Source of the DNA: Rudanella sp031411995
Lineage (GTDB): Bacteria; Bacteroidota; Bacteroidia; Cytophagales; Spirosomataceae
Reading direction: 5' to 3'
Length of the DNA: 64,000 nt
Assembly (NCBI GenBank): GCA_031411995.1
Contig: JANOCD010000123.1
Span: forward strand, 44,901-108,900
Under the pieces are notes generated by a model that had not been told where the DNA came from, did no database searches, and worked only from the letters and a program-made list of their open reading frames with translations. The position numbers were made by a program, and so were the translations under genes. Within the stretch, counting starts at the first letter, position 1. Each line of letters opens with the position of its first letter. Shown here piece after piece: positions 25,220-32,507 of the stretch.

Positions 25220-26044
25220 TCAGCGAGCTAAAAGCGGTGTTGCGTTTCCCGTTATGGCAAGGGTCGTGCTGTTGGTATATCCTACATTGTCGGCCACCAG
25301 CACGGTGAATGTTTTTACGCCAGTCGTACTAATAGTTGCCGAAACCACACTGGTTGATGTAGGACTGAGTGTAGTTCCTGCGGGAGCAACCCATGTATAA
25401 CTATAGGGAGCTGTACCACCTGAAACCACCACACTCAAGGAAGCGGCTCCTCCCACACAAACTGCCGTTGAAGAAGCCGAAGCCGTTACAGATAAGGAGT
25501 TTACCAAAGCAATTGATCCCCCGTTGGTAAGGGTTTGAGGGCCAGCCAGCGCTGTTGCACTATTAGGAAGGTCGTATGTAAAACCGGGAGAGCCAATAAT
25601 GATGTTTGAATTGCCTGTGTTTGTAGAAACTATAGCGTTAGCCCCATACAAATTAATTCTTGAGGCATTATTAGATAAAGTCAAGTCTTGGTTGCCTGAA
25701 AAACCCAGTGTCCCTCCATTAAGGACGTTGATCGTCGTCGAACCAGGGATTGTCAGGCTCGCATTGAAGGTTATATTATGCTTGACAACAATAGTCCCCG
25801 TAAAAGCTACACCTGGCGGAGCAGTAGCTCCCGTGCAACTCCAGGAACCAGCGGTTGACCAGTTACCGGCAGCTACCGAAACGCATTGCTGCCCCAGGGC
25901 AGAGTAAGACAGCATGGTTAAAAAAAATAGGAAGACACTCGCCTGTAAAAACTTGACAGGCAAGGCAAATGCCTGCCAAAAACGTTTTTCTGTTCGATCA
26001 AGTCGAGCAGGGTTTGTAAAGATTAATCGTGGTAAAGAGTGCAT
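25220..26044 (-). CDS. N-terminal fragment of the frameshifted giant SprB-repeat protein
   Basis: 274 residues. About 30 polar residues and a hydrophobic core (VFLFFLTMLSYSALGQ) form a signal peptide. A short beta-helical segment follows (NGGTLGFSGNQDLTLSNNAS, near 112-131), then one PKD/Ig-like domain. The frame ends abruptly inside a typical domain linker (LAITGNATPLLAR-stop), while the next frame continues with no gap. A fragment without an anchor or C-terminal sorting domain would not be expected as a complete protein. The cause could be a true mutation, phase variation or a sequencing error; the junction holds only a four-T run. Confidence 0.8.
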   Translation of the reverse strand: MHSLPRLIFTNPARLDRTEKRFWQAFALPVKFLQASVFLFFLTMLSYSALGQQCVSVAAGNWSTAGSWSCTGATAPPGVAFTGTIVVKHNITFNASLTIPGSTTINVLNGGTLGFSGNQDLTLSNNASRINLYGANAIVSTNTGNSNIIIGSPGFTYDLPNSATALAGPQTLTNGGSIALVNSLSVTASASSTAVCVGGAASLSVVVSGGTAPYSYTWVAPAGTTLSPTSTSVVSATISTTGVKTFTVLVADNVGYTNSTTLAITGNATPLLAR

Positions 26045-26052
26045 AGGAATAA

Positions 26053-26112
26053 ATTAAAGAGTGTATAGTGAAGTTCTTTAGGGCAAAGAAACTTCACTAT
26101 ACACTCTTTAAT
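26053..26112 (-). promoter_or_regulatory. Long hairpin directly before the start codon of the frameshifted giant gene
   Basis: Two perfect 23-bp arms (ATTAAAGAGTGTATAG... and complement) extend by a further CTTT/AAAG with one bulged base. Only eight bases separate the structure from the ATG. It may terminate doxX transcription, shape the leader of the giant gene's mRNA, or both. Confidence 0.6.
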
Positions 26113-26220
26113 TTACGAAAAACGTATTGAGTATAAAAACTCAATTAAATTCATGTTTTTTTAAGTATTTTTACTATATATTGGGCATTAATAAATTGAT
26201 ACTTACTAATTAATTATCAA

Positions 26221-26610
26221 CTAAGATCGCTGATTAGGTGTATGGTTTAACGCCAAATAAAATGCAATAAGGTAAACTACCTGAGTAGCCACGGTTGGCC
26301 AGTCCATTTTGAGCGATGAACCAAACATAAGCGCGGTCATCAGAATTCCACCCGCAAAATAGCCCCAACGGCCAAACGGGCCGCCAACCAGAATTAGCAG
26401 ACCAATAATAATCTCAGCAAAGGTTAACACGTATAAAAATCCGTGGGAAACTATCGAAGGCAGAAATGTATTTTCGAAGCCTGCGGCCATTTTTTCCACA
26501 TTGGTGGTTAGATTGGGTAAACGCACAGCACCATGCAGAAGCATATTTACTCCCATACCGATGCGAAGAATCAGGGCCGCTAATTGGCCATTTGTAAGGC
26601 TGTTGTTCAT
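26221..26610 (-). CDS. DoxX family membrane protein
   Basis: 129 residues with four predicted membrane helices, the usual DoxX size and topology. The first helix carries ALILRIGMGVNMLLHGAVRL and later segments read FAEIIIGLLILVGG and YFAGGILMTALMFGSSL. DoxX proteins are integral membrane proteins linked in other bacteria to quinone/thiosulfate oxidation or redox stress complexes; the specific role here is not predictable. It is monocistronic, divergent from the Gfo/Idh/MocA gene 150 bp away and followed by a long hairpin. Confidence 0.85.
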   Translation of the reverse strand: MNNSLTNGQLAALILRIGMGVNMLLHGAVRLPNLTTNVEKMAAGFENTFLPSIVSHGFLYVLTFAEIIIGLLILVGGPFGRWGYFAGGILMTALMFGSSLKMDWPTVATQVVYLIAFYLALNHTPNQRS

Positions 26611-26761
26611 ACGATTGGCTCAGATGATTATGATGTACAACGGAAAAACATGATCTTGTGGGTTCGAAAATTTAGGAAATGGATCGGGTATTTTAGCTAT
26701 ACTTTATCCTTTAGTCAGTCAAACCGAACTATCTGATTAGTACCTCAATCTATATATACTC

Positions 26762-28114
26762 ATGGCTAACAACCTGACCAATTCAGCCGCTAACCGGCGC
26801 GACTTTCTCAAAACATCCGGTCTGCTCACGGGCGGTGCGCTGCTGAGTCAGCTTCCATTTAGCACACGCGCTGCGGGCTATCACTCGTCGGTGGACGATA
26901 CCATCAAAGTCGCCCTCATTGGGTGTGGTGGACGCGGCAGAGGGGCTGCCCAGCAAGCCCTCAATACCAAACAAAACGTGAAGATCGTTGCCATTGCCGA
27001 TGCGTTTCAGGATCGAGTCGATATAGCCTATAGTACCCTCATGAAACGCCCCGACGCAGCCCAGAAAGTGGACCTGCCAAAAGAGCGGCAATTTGTGGGC
27101 TTAGATGCCTATAAACAGGCTATTGCCCTTGCCGATGTGGTTATTCTGGCAACTCCTCCGGGTTTTCGTCCAGGCCATTTTGAGGAAGCTGTGCGCCAAA
27201 GCAAGCAGATTTTTATGGAGAAACCCGTTGCCACCGATGCCCCCGGAATTCGGCGGGTGTTAGCGGCTGCCGAAGAAGCCAAGAAAAAGAAACTCAATGT
27301 GGTGGTTGGCTTGCAACGACACTACCAGCCCAACTACCGTGAAGCTATCAAACGCATTCACGACGGAGCCATCGGCGATATCATTGGTGGTAGTGTGTAC
27401 TGGATCAGCGGGGGCGTATGGATGAATCCGCGTCAGGCCAACCAAACCGAACTCGAATACCAGATGCGCAACTGGTATTATTTCAACTGGCTTTGTGGCG
27501 ACCACATCACCGAGCAGCACGTGCATAACATCGACGTGGCCAACTGGGTTAAAAAAGGCTACCCCGTGTCGGCGCAGGGCACCGGCGGGCGGCAGGTTCG
27601 CAACAGCAAAGACCACGGCGAAATTTTCGATCACCACATCGTTGACTTTGTCTACGCTGACGGCACGACTATCAACAGCCAATGCCGTCATTACGAAGGC
27701 ACCTACAGCAAAGTCGATGAGCAGTTTTTGGGTACAAAGGGTCGAATTGACTCATTCGCACTCAAAAATACGAGCCTGAAACCCCACAAAGGATCGGCTC
27801 TTTACACGCATCCGTATGACTCCAAAAAGCCCGATGGAGACCCCTACCAAATTGAACACGATGAACTGTTTGCGGCCATTGCTGCGGGACAGTATAAATT
27901 CGCCGATGCCGAAAACGGAGCCAAAAGCACCATGACCTCCATCATGGGTCGTATGGCAACCTACTCTGGTAAGCTCATTAAGTGGGACGATGCCATGAAC
28001 TCGCAAATTGACCTCTTCCCCGAAACCCTCGCCTGGGATGCCAAACCCAAATTGCTCCCTGGCTCCGATGGTTATTACCCAATCGCCGTTCCCGGAAAAA
28101 CAGTAACCGTGTAG
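26762..28114 (+). CDS. Gfo/Idh/MocA family oxidoreductase, Tat-exported
   Basis: NAD(P)-dependent sugar or inositol-type dehydrogenase family, 450 residues. The N-terminus has a twin-arginine signal (RRDFLKTSGLLTGGALL, 13-29), so export in folded form with cofactor bound is expected. A Rossmann fold follows with VALIGCGGRGRGAAQ (~51-65) and the family motif EKPVATDAPGIRR near 153-165. The C-terminal half is the usual alpha/beta substrate domain. The substrate cannot be read from sequence. The gene stands alone and converges on apbE, with a shared terminator between them. Confidence 0.92.
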   Translation: MANNLTNSAANRRDFLKTSGLLTGGALLSQLPFSTRAAGYHSSVDDTIKVALIGCGGRGRGAAQQALNTKQNVKIVAIADAFQDRVDIAYSTLMKRPDAAQKVDLPKERQFVGLDAYKQAIALADVVILATPPGFRPGHFEEAVRQSKQIFMEKPVATDAPGIRRVLAAAEEAKKKKLNVVVGLQRHYQPNYREAIKRIHDGAIGDIIGGSVYWISGGVWMNPRQANQTELEYQMRNWYYFNWLCGDHITEQHVHNIDVANWVKKGYPVSAQGTGGRQVRNSKDHGEIFDHHIVDFVYADGTTINSQCRHYEGTYSKVDEQFLGTKGRIDSFALKNTSLKPHKGSALYTHPYDSKKPDGDPYQIEHDELFAAIAAGQYKFADAENGAKSTMTSIMGRMATYSGKLIKWDDAMNSQIDLFPETLAWDAKPKLLPGSDGYYPIAVPGKTVTV

Positions 28115-28152
28115 AGACCGCACCGGCGGACCGGCCTAATTGCGTCTCTACA
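28110..28152. repeat. Inverted repeat with REP-like core, overlapping the Gfo/Idh/MocA stop codon
   Basis: Arms TGTAGAGAC and GTCTCTACA (9 bp, perfect) enclose one copy of the core CGCACCGGCGGACCGGC. Close variants of this core occur in both arms of the hairpins at 34,408-34,513 and 61,536-61,610. The TAG stop of the oxidoreductase is inside the left arm. Confidence 0.65.
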
Positions 28153-29164
28153 AAAAGGCCGATTGCCACCTGCGCAATCGGCCTTTTTTGTTTTCCAGTA
28201 TCCAGACCTTCACATCGGGGAACCGTCTGGCAAACACGCTCCTTCTTCGAGCAGAAACCACACTAAATACTTTCGTGAGGGCATCGGCCCGGTAGCCTTC
28301 GGAGGCCATCACGGTGGCCCGCACAAAATGCCGCAGTCCTAATCCTGACCGTGGGTTCATGATGTGCGAATATTGCCGACCCCCAATAGTCAACTGTCGG
28401 TAGGTGTCTCCCGACGTTGTAATAGCCGCATTTTTCAACAGCACCACCAGCGTGTCGGCGGGGTCGACGCGGCTGTTTGTACCCGACCCAACGTCAATGC
28501 GCCAGCCCTCGGGTCGGTCGGGTGGGGGAGACCCTGCCAGCACATCGCCCCCCAAATCGAGCAAAAATGACTGAATATCAGACTGTTTCAATACAATGGC
28601 TGCTTCGTCAACGGCGTATCCCTGCCCAATGCCGCCCACATCTAACCGCATGTTGGTACGTTCTAAGCGAACAGAGTGAGTGGCCAAATCGAAGGCCATG
28701 AACCGATACCCAACGGCTCGCCTTGCCTGTCGACGTTCGGTGGCCGATGGAAACGCCCGTTGCCTGACAGCCCGTCGCCACAGTTGCGACAGGGGGCCAA
28801 TGGTTGGGTCGAATCGCCCTTGGGAAAGGCGGGCAATCTGACAGGCTTTTTGCAGCACATCATACAGCGGTTGAGAAACCGAAATCCACTGTCCTGAGCC
28901 ACTCGTTTGCGAAAGCCGGTTGATTTCGGAACCATCCAGATAATCGCTCATAATTTGGTTGAGCGAATCCATTCGGGCAGACACGCTATCATAAGCGGTT
29001 TGAGCCAGAAGACTGTCTGCTGCGTATAGAGTCACCGTAAATTGAGTACCCATCAGCCCCCGCTTAAACTGAAAACGATGGCTTGTCTGAGCGTGGCCAG
29101 CGGGGGATAGCAGAAGAATGAAACCGAAAAAAATACAGGAGCGAAGCAGAATCAGCACGTACAT
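28148..29164 (-). CDS. apbE: FAD:protein FMN transferase (ApbE)
   Basis: Transfers FMN from FAD onto Thr or Ser of target flavoproteins in the periplasm. 338 residues with a signal peptide (CIFFGFILLLSPAGHAQ, ending near 26). Family motifs seen: MGTQFTVTLYA, MSDYLDGSEINRL near 93-105, LDVGGIGQGYAVD, FLLDLGGDVLAGS, and the C-terminal ITTSGDTYR plus YSHIMNPRSG. Length is typical. No NQR, RNF or other obvious target gene is adjacent. The last dozen codons, including the stop region, are written into a transcription terminator hairpin. Confidence 0.95.
   Translation of the reverse strand: MYVLILLRSCIFFGFILLLSPAGHAQTSHRFQFKRGLMGTQFTVTLYAADSLLAQTAYDSVSARMDSLNQIMSDYLDGSEINRLSQTSGSGQWISVSQPLYDVLQKACQIARLSQGRFDPTIGPLSQLWRRAVRQRAFPSATERRQARRAVGYRFMAFDLATHSVRLERTNMRLDVGGIGQGYAVDEAAIVLKQSDIQSFLLDLGGDVLAGSPPPDRPEGWRIDVGSGTNSRVDPADTLVVLLKNAAITTSGDTYRQLTIGGRQYSHIMNPRSGLGLRHFVRATVMASEGYRADALTKVFSVVSARRRSVFARRFPDVKVWILENKKGRLRRWQSAFL
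28157..28189. terminator. Terminator shared by the oxidoreductase and apbE, inside the apbE 3' coding end
   Basis: A 10-bp stem (GGCCGATTGC and its complement) with a 7-base loop is flanked by A5 and T6 runs, so it can serve both convergent genes. On the minus strand it encodes the last residues of ApbE. Confidence 0.85.
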
Positions 29165-29528
29165 GCAAAAAGAGTTGGCGACCTAAACTACCTGTGCCAA
29201 AGACGCTACTATAAAATTAATGGATAAAATTAATCCATCGGTTAAACGTTTGCGTATGTATTCAGGTCTATTGTAAAGCTCGTCAGAAAGTGCAAGTTTT
29301 TCTCAAAATCGAGCATTTGACATTTTTTCTTCTCAATTTTGCTCAAACGATTCAAACAAAATTTTATTCAGGTAAACAGACCTTTTGAAAAATTATTTTA
29401 CTGACCTGTTGCGTGGTACGTAATTTGTTGGTTACTTTGATACAATAATTCGTCATTCTCTACAAAAAATCTAAACCGGCACACACTATCGAGAGAACGC
29501 TCTACGTTACCTAATTGTCTTACTGAAA
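29165..29528. other. AT-rich intergenic region between apbE and the sigma factor gene
   Basis: This divergent spacer must hold both promoters. Near the apbE side there is an inverted repeat ATGGAT/ATCCAT (29,220-29,238) overlapping a twofold AAAATTAAT direct repeat. Closer to the sigma gene, TTACTTTG near 29,431 is one base off the TAnnTTTG box but has no well-spaced -33 element. No credible gene was found. Confidence 0.5.
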
Positions 29529-30128
29529 ATGGAAAAAGCCCAGGTAATTGACAGTGAGTTGATTTCTCTGTACATCCGTGGTAGTGAAAGTGCCTTTGCC
29601 AAATTAGTACACCGACATAAGTCGAAAATCTACACAACTATTTATCTGATCGTTAAGGATCAATACGTAGCTGAAGACTTAATGCAGGACACGTTCATAA
29701 AGGCCGTGGACACCATTAAGGGAGGTAGGTACAATGAGGAAGGCAAATTTCTCCCCTGGATTATCCGAATCGCTCACAACTTGGCCATTGACTATTTCCG
29801 AAAGGATAAACGCTACCCCAATGTGGTGTTTGAAGACGGAAGCAATGTGTTCAATACGCTTGAATTTGCGGAGGATTCGGTAGAATCACTGCAGATTCGG
29901 CAAGAAACACACGAGCATTTGCGCGAACTGATCCAGCGACTGCCCGATCAGCAACGGCAGGTTCTTATTATGCGGCACTACGAGGAAATGAGTTTCCAGG
30001 AGATAGCCGATGCGACCGGTGTCAGCATAAACACAGCTTTGGGACGTATGCGTTACGCGCTGATTAATCTGCGCAAACAACTGAGCAAACGTTCGCCGAG
30101 CTATGATAAAAACTTTTACTTACGATGA
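29529..30128 (+). CDS. RNA polymerase sigma factor, ECF sigma-70 family
   Basis: 199 residues. Region 2 spans about 10-95 (FAKLVHRHKSKIYTTIY, DLMQDTFIKAVDTI, PWIIRIAHNLAIDYFRK). Region 4 spans about 130-185 (RLPDQQRQVLIMRHYEEM and the HTH FQEIADATGVSINTALGRM). No region 3 or C-terminal extension was seen. A FecR-type anti-sigma gene is missing; instead a tiny soluble protein gene overlaps the last 26 bases. Confidence 0.93.
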   Translation: MEKAQVIDSELISLYIRGSESAFAKLVHRHKSKIYTTIYLIVKDQYVAEDLMQDTFIKAVDTIKGGRYNEEGKFLPWIIRIAHNLAIDYFRKDKRYPNVVFEDGSNVFNTLEFAEDSVESLQIRQETHEHLRELIQRLPDQQRQVLIMRHYEEMSFQEIADATGVSINTALGRMRYALINLRKQLSKRSPSYDKNFYLR

Positions 30129-30351
30129 CGTAATCCGGTATGTCTATGAGGAGACCTCGACTGAGGAAAACCTTTTCATTGAAGACGCCATGATGTCGGA
30201 CCCTGAGTTGATGACTCAATTCCTTGATACGCTCGAGCTTCGGTCGTTGATGGATAAAATCGAGCGGCAACCCCGGCAAAGTACCCTCGACAACATTCTT
30301 AGTTATTCACGTTCGTACCCGCCGAACCCGGCGTCGCGTCAGATGGCTTAG
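30103..30351 (+). CDS. Small acidic protein overlapping the sigma factor gene; possible sigma regulator
   Basis: 82 residues, mostly helical in appearance, acidic in the first half (YVYEETSTEENLFIEDAMM) and ending in a proline/serine-rich tail. No membrane helix and no zinc-binding HxxxCxxC motif of classical anti-sigma factors is present. The 26-base overlap with the sigma gene implies translational coupling. I do not recognise a family with certainty; a role in controlling the sigma factor is inference from position only. Confidence 0.7.
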   Translation: MIKTFTYDDVIRYVYEETSTEENLFIEDAMMSDPELMTQFLDTLELRSLMDKIERQPRQSTLDNILSYSRSYPPNPASRQMA

Positions 30352-30376
30352 GCTATCACGCACGTCGGGTTTTGCG

Positions 30377-30384
30377 TATCTTTG
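30377..30384 (+). promoter_or_regulatory. Candidate -7 box (TATCTTTG) upstream of nth
   Basis: Exact match to the Bacteroidota -7 consensus TAnnTTTG; no good -33 TTG element was found at the normal distance. A start about seven bases later would place the following hairpin at the very 5' end of the transcript. Confidence 0.4.
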
Positions 30385-30386
30385 GT

Positions 30387-30454
30387 CTTGCGAATAGGCT
30401 TTCGAGATGATATCTTGTTTTAAAAGATGTCATCTCTGAAAGTCTATTCGTAAG
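30387..30454 (+). repeat. Long imperfect hairpin in the nth leader
   Basis: Arms of 30 and 31 bases (starting CTTGCGAATAGGCTTTC and ending GAAAGTCTATTCGTAAG) pair with three mismatches and one bulge around a 7-base loop, ending 13 bases before the ATG of nth. It could terminate the sigma operon or act as a leader structure. Confidence 0.65.
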
Positions 30455-30467
30455 ACCTTTATTGTTT

Positions 30468-31112
30468 ATGCTGAAAAAAGAACGATTCCGCCGTTTCCTG
30501 GACTATTTTACGACGCACTACCCCGAAGTGCAAACCGAACTGAATTATTCAAACCCGTTTGAATTGTTGGTAGCCGTAATTATGTCGGCGCAGTGTACCG
30601 ACAAACGAATCAATCAGATTTCACCAGCTTTGTTTGCCCGTTTCCCAGAGGCCGAGTCGATGGCGGCAGCGTCGGTGGAGGAAGTATTCACGTATATCCG
30701 GTCGGTGTCGTACCCGAATAATAAAGCCAAACATTTGGTGGGAATGGCGCGCATGCTGATGGCCGATTTTGGGGGAGAAATTCCGGCGACGCTGGCTGAT
30801 TTGCAAAAGTTGCCGGGGGTGGGGCGTAAAACCGCCCATGTAATTCTGTCGGTGGTTTATAACGAACCGACAATGGCGGTGGATACGCACGTGTTCCGGG
30901 TTTCGCACCGGTTAGGGTTGGCCCCCCTCACAGCCACTACGCCTTTAGCCGTTGAGAAGGCATTAATGGCGCATATTCCAAAAGCTGTGGTGCCGCAGGC
31001 GCACCATTGGCTAATTCTGCATGGCCGCTATGTGTGCGTGGCCCGCTCGCCCAAATGCGACATCTGTGCGCTGAAGGACTTCTGTAAATATTACGAAAAA
31101 ATAGCTGTTTAA
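30468..31112 (+). CDS. nth: Endonuclease III
   Basis: DNA glycosylase/AP lyase of base excision repair that removes oxidised pyrimidines. 214 residues from the ATG (an in-frame TTG two codons earlier is less likely). Motifs: AVIMSAQCTDKRIN near 36-49, helix-hairpin-helix LPGVGRKTAHVIL with the catalytic Lys, and the catalytic Asp in AVDTHVFRVSHR. The C-terminal cluster loop C-x6-C-x2-C-x5-C (CVARSPKCDICALKDFC) binds a 4Fe-4S cluster. All family residues are present. Confidence 0.97.
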   Translation: MLKKERFRRFLDYFTTHYPEVQTELNYSNPFELLVAVIMSAQCTDKRINQISPALFARFPEAESMAAASVEEVFTYIRSVSYPNNKAKHLVGMARMLMADFGGEIPATLADLQKLPGVGRKTAHVILSVVYNEPTMAVDTHVFRVSHRLGLAPLTATTPLAVEKALMAHIPKAVVPQAHHWLILHGRYVCVARSPKCDICALKDFCKYYEKIAV

Positions 31113-31116
31113 GCCT

Positions 31117-31353
31117 CTATTTCGCGCTTTTTTGGGAAAACCACGTCCAGACGGCGGCTGTAGATACAACCGTGTTTTTGGCATAAATCACTGCTTTGCT
31201 GCAAACTGAGTCAGTGCATGGTGACTGATTCATAGCTACGCGCTTTGACTGAATCTGTTTACGGGCAGCAAACATATTGTGTGGATGCCCCATTGCAGCC
31301 GCCTGAAGACTCATTCCCGCGACTAAAAGTAATGTAATCAACTTCGCTTTCAT
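31117..31353 (-). CDS. Small exported protein of unknown function
   Basis: 78 residues starting MKAKLITLLL, with a signal peptide ending near AAAMG. The mature part is basic, with two cysteines spaced C-x4-C (PCTDSVC) and a hydrophobic stretch near the end. The upstream in-frame extension is rejected because it places charged residues before the signal. No family recognised. It converges on nth with only four bases between the two stop codons. Confidence 0.65.
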   Translation of the reverse strand: MKAKLITLLLVAGMSLQAAAMGHPHNMFAARKQIQSKRVAMNQSPCTDSVCSKAVIYAKNTVVSTAAVWTWFSQKSAK

Positions 31354-31448
31354 GACCTCTTTTTCTATTGTTGTTCTTGTTGACACAAAGATATGGGTTT
31401 ACTTTGGTATCTTGCAATACAAAGTACTAAATTTTTTAAGTTTTTATT

Positions 31449-31565
31449 GTTTCAATGCCTCTGGCGTTTCAACGCTCTGCGGTTCCTGTGGTTTCAATAG
31501 CGTAGCAAGAAACGCCGAAGGTATTGAAACAAAAGAAACCATAGAAACCGCAGAGCGTTTGAAAC
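31449..31565. repeat. Two interleaved inverted repeats (A-B-A'-B' order)
   Basis: Arm A (31,449-31,470) pairs with A' (31,509-31,530) over 22 bases with three mismatches. Arm B (31,466-31,495) pairs with B' (31,535-31,565) over about 30 bases with two mismatches and one bulge. The order A-B-A'-B' means the two stems cannot both form without a pseudoknot. GTTTC or GAAAC recurs at the arm edges. It lies just beyond the stop of the T9SS-substrate gene. Confidence 0.7.
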
Positions 31566-31569
31566 CATC

Positions 31570-32322
31570 TTACTCTACCACCACCCGCTTCACCGCTCCG
31601 TCTTCGTTTTGAGTGACCGAGACAAAATAAACGCCGGGCGTTATTTTTTTGTCGAGGTTGATTTGCCCCACATACTCACCTGAAAAATCGTTGATTGTCC
31701 GGCGCGAAACCTCTTTGCCTTTTGCCGTAGTCACCACAATATCTATGTCTCCTTTAGCCGGGGCCGTAAACCGAATGTTCAGCTGATCTTTGTCGGGGTT
31801 GTTGGGAAAAACATCTAAACTACGGATCGTAGAGGGCTTCGTTGCGCCATTATAGGTGCTTGACCACCCCTCAAACACCCGATTGAGTTTAGGCTCAAAA
31901 TCGTACCGGAAAAACCGATCCACCTTACCGGCAACTGAGTCCACATTTGTGCGGATATCATATTCCCACTGCGGAACAGAATAGGGTCGTCGGGCATATA
32001 CATCGCCGGAGCCAGGCCGTTGGCGGACACGATTGCCTTCGCCTTCGTCGATAATGATGGTGACTTGCCGTCCGCGCTCATTGGGGTGGGCTGCTTTGAG
32101 CGAGTCCACCAATTTCATGGCAATCTTGTCGCGGTCGTCATTGCTGTCTAAGCGATACGTGCGGTTGGTTTCGCGAACCTGATCGCCGTTTCGTTCAATA
32201 ATTTTAATAGTTACTTCACCTTTGTCTTTGGCTGTTTGCTGGGCTAAACCGGGCAACGTAGCCATACCCAGGAGTAGGGCCGAAAGCCATAACCGTTGCG
32301 CTGTGAGTCGTGTTGTTTTCAT
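31570..32322 (-). CDS. Secreted protein with T9SS type A C-terminal sorting domain
   Basis: 250 residues with a signal peptide (LWLSALLLGMATLPGLAQ) and a mature region of about 135 residues with no recognised enzyme motif. The last ~80 residues form a canonical type IX secretion sorting domain: FPNNPDKDQLNIRF, then GKEVSRRTI, then GVYFVSVTQ and VKRVVVE. It is therefore expected to cross the outer membrane by T9SS and be attached or released. It is divergently transcribed from a sensor kinase gene 185 bp away, which may regulate it (inference). Confidence 0.88.
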   Translation of the reverse strand: MKTTRLTAQRLWLSALLLGMATLPGLAQQTAKDKGEVTIKIIERNGDQVRETNRTYRLDSNDDRDKIAMKLVDSLKAAHPNERGRQVTIIIDEGEGNRVRQRPGSGDVYARRPYSVPQWEYDIRTNVDSVAGKVDRFFRYDFEPKLNRVFEGWSSTYNGATKPSTIRSLDVFPNNPDKDQLNIRFTAPAKGDIDIVVTTAKGKEVSRRTINDFSGEYVGQINLDKKITPGVYFVSVTQNEDGAVKRVVVE

Positions 32323-32379
32323 GGTTTTTGTCGTTGTGTAAAGGAATGAAAATGTGCCGTAAATGGCTGTTCAGGAGCT

Positions 32380-32395
32380 GTTAAAGTTTGTTAAC
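32380..32395. promoter_or_regulatory. Inverted repeat GTTAA-N6-TTAAC in a divergent promoter region
   Basis: Short perfect palindrome in the spacer between the T9SS-substrate gene and the sensor kinase. Position and form suit an operator; no regulator is assigned. Confidence 0.3.
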
Positions 32396-32507
32396 GCGAA
32401 CCTGACCGGCCTTGGGTTTCGTTAGTTTTACGGAAGAACAAAGGTTTTTCCAAAACCAGTGTAATGATGCTCGAAGGAGGCATAAGGTTGCACTGAACAA
32501 AAGATAA

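Noticed and set aside
25220..25240. Programmed ribosomal frameshifting at the giant-gene break
   Set aside because: No canonical slippery heptamer and no stimulatory structure right after the break; a simple one-base indel is more economical.
30462..30467. TTG two codons upstream as start of endonuclease III
   Set aside because: The ATG at 30,468 begins the family-typical N-terminus (LKKERFRRFLDYF) and needs no rare start.
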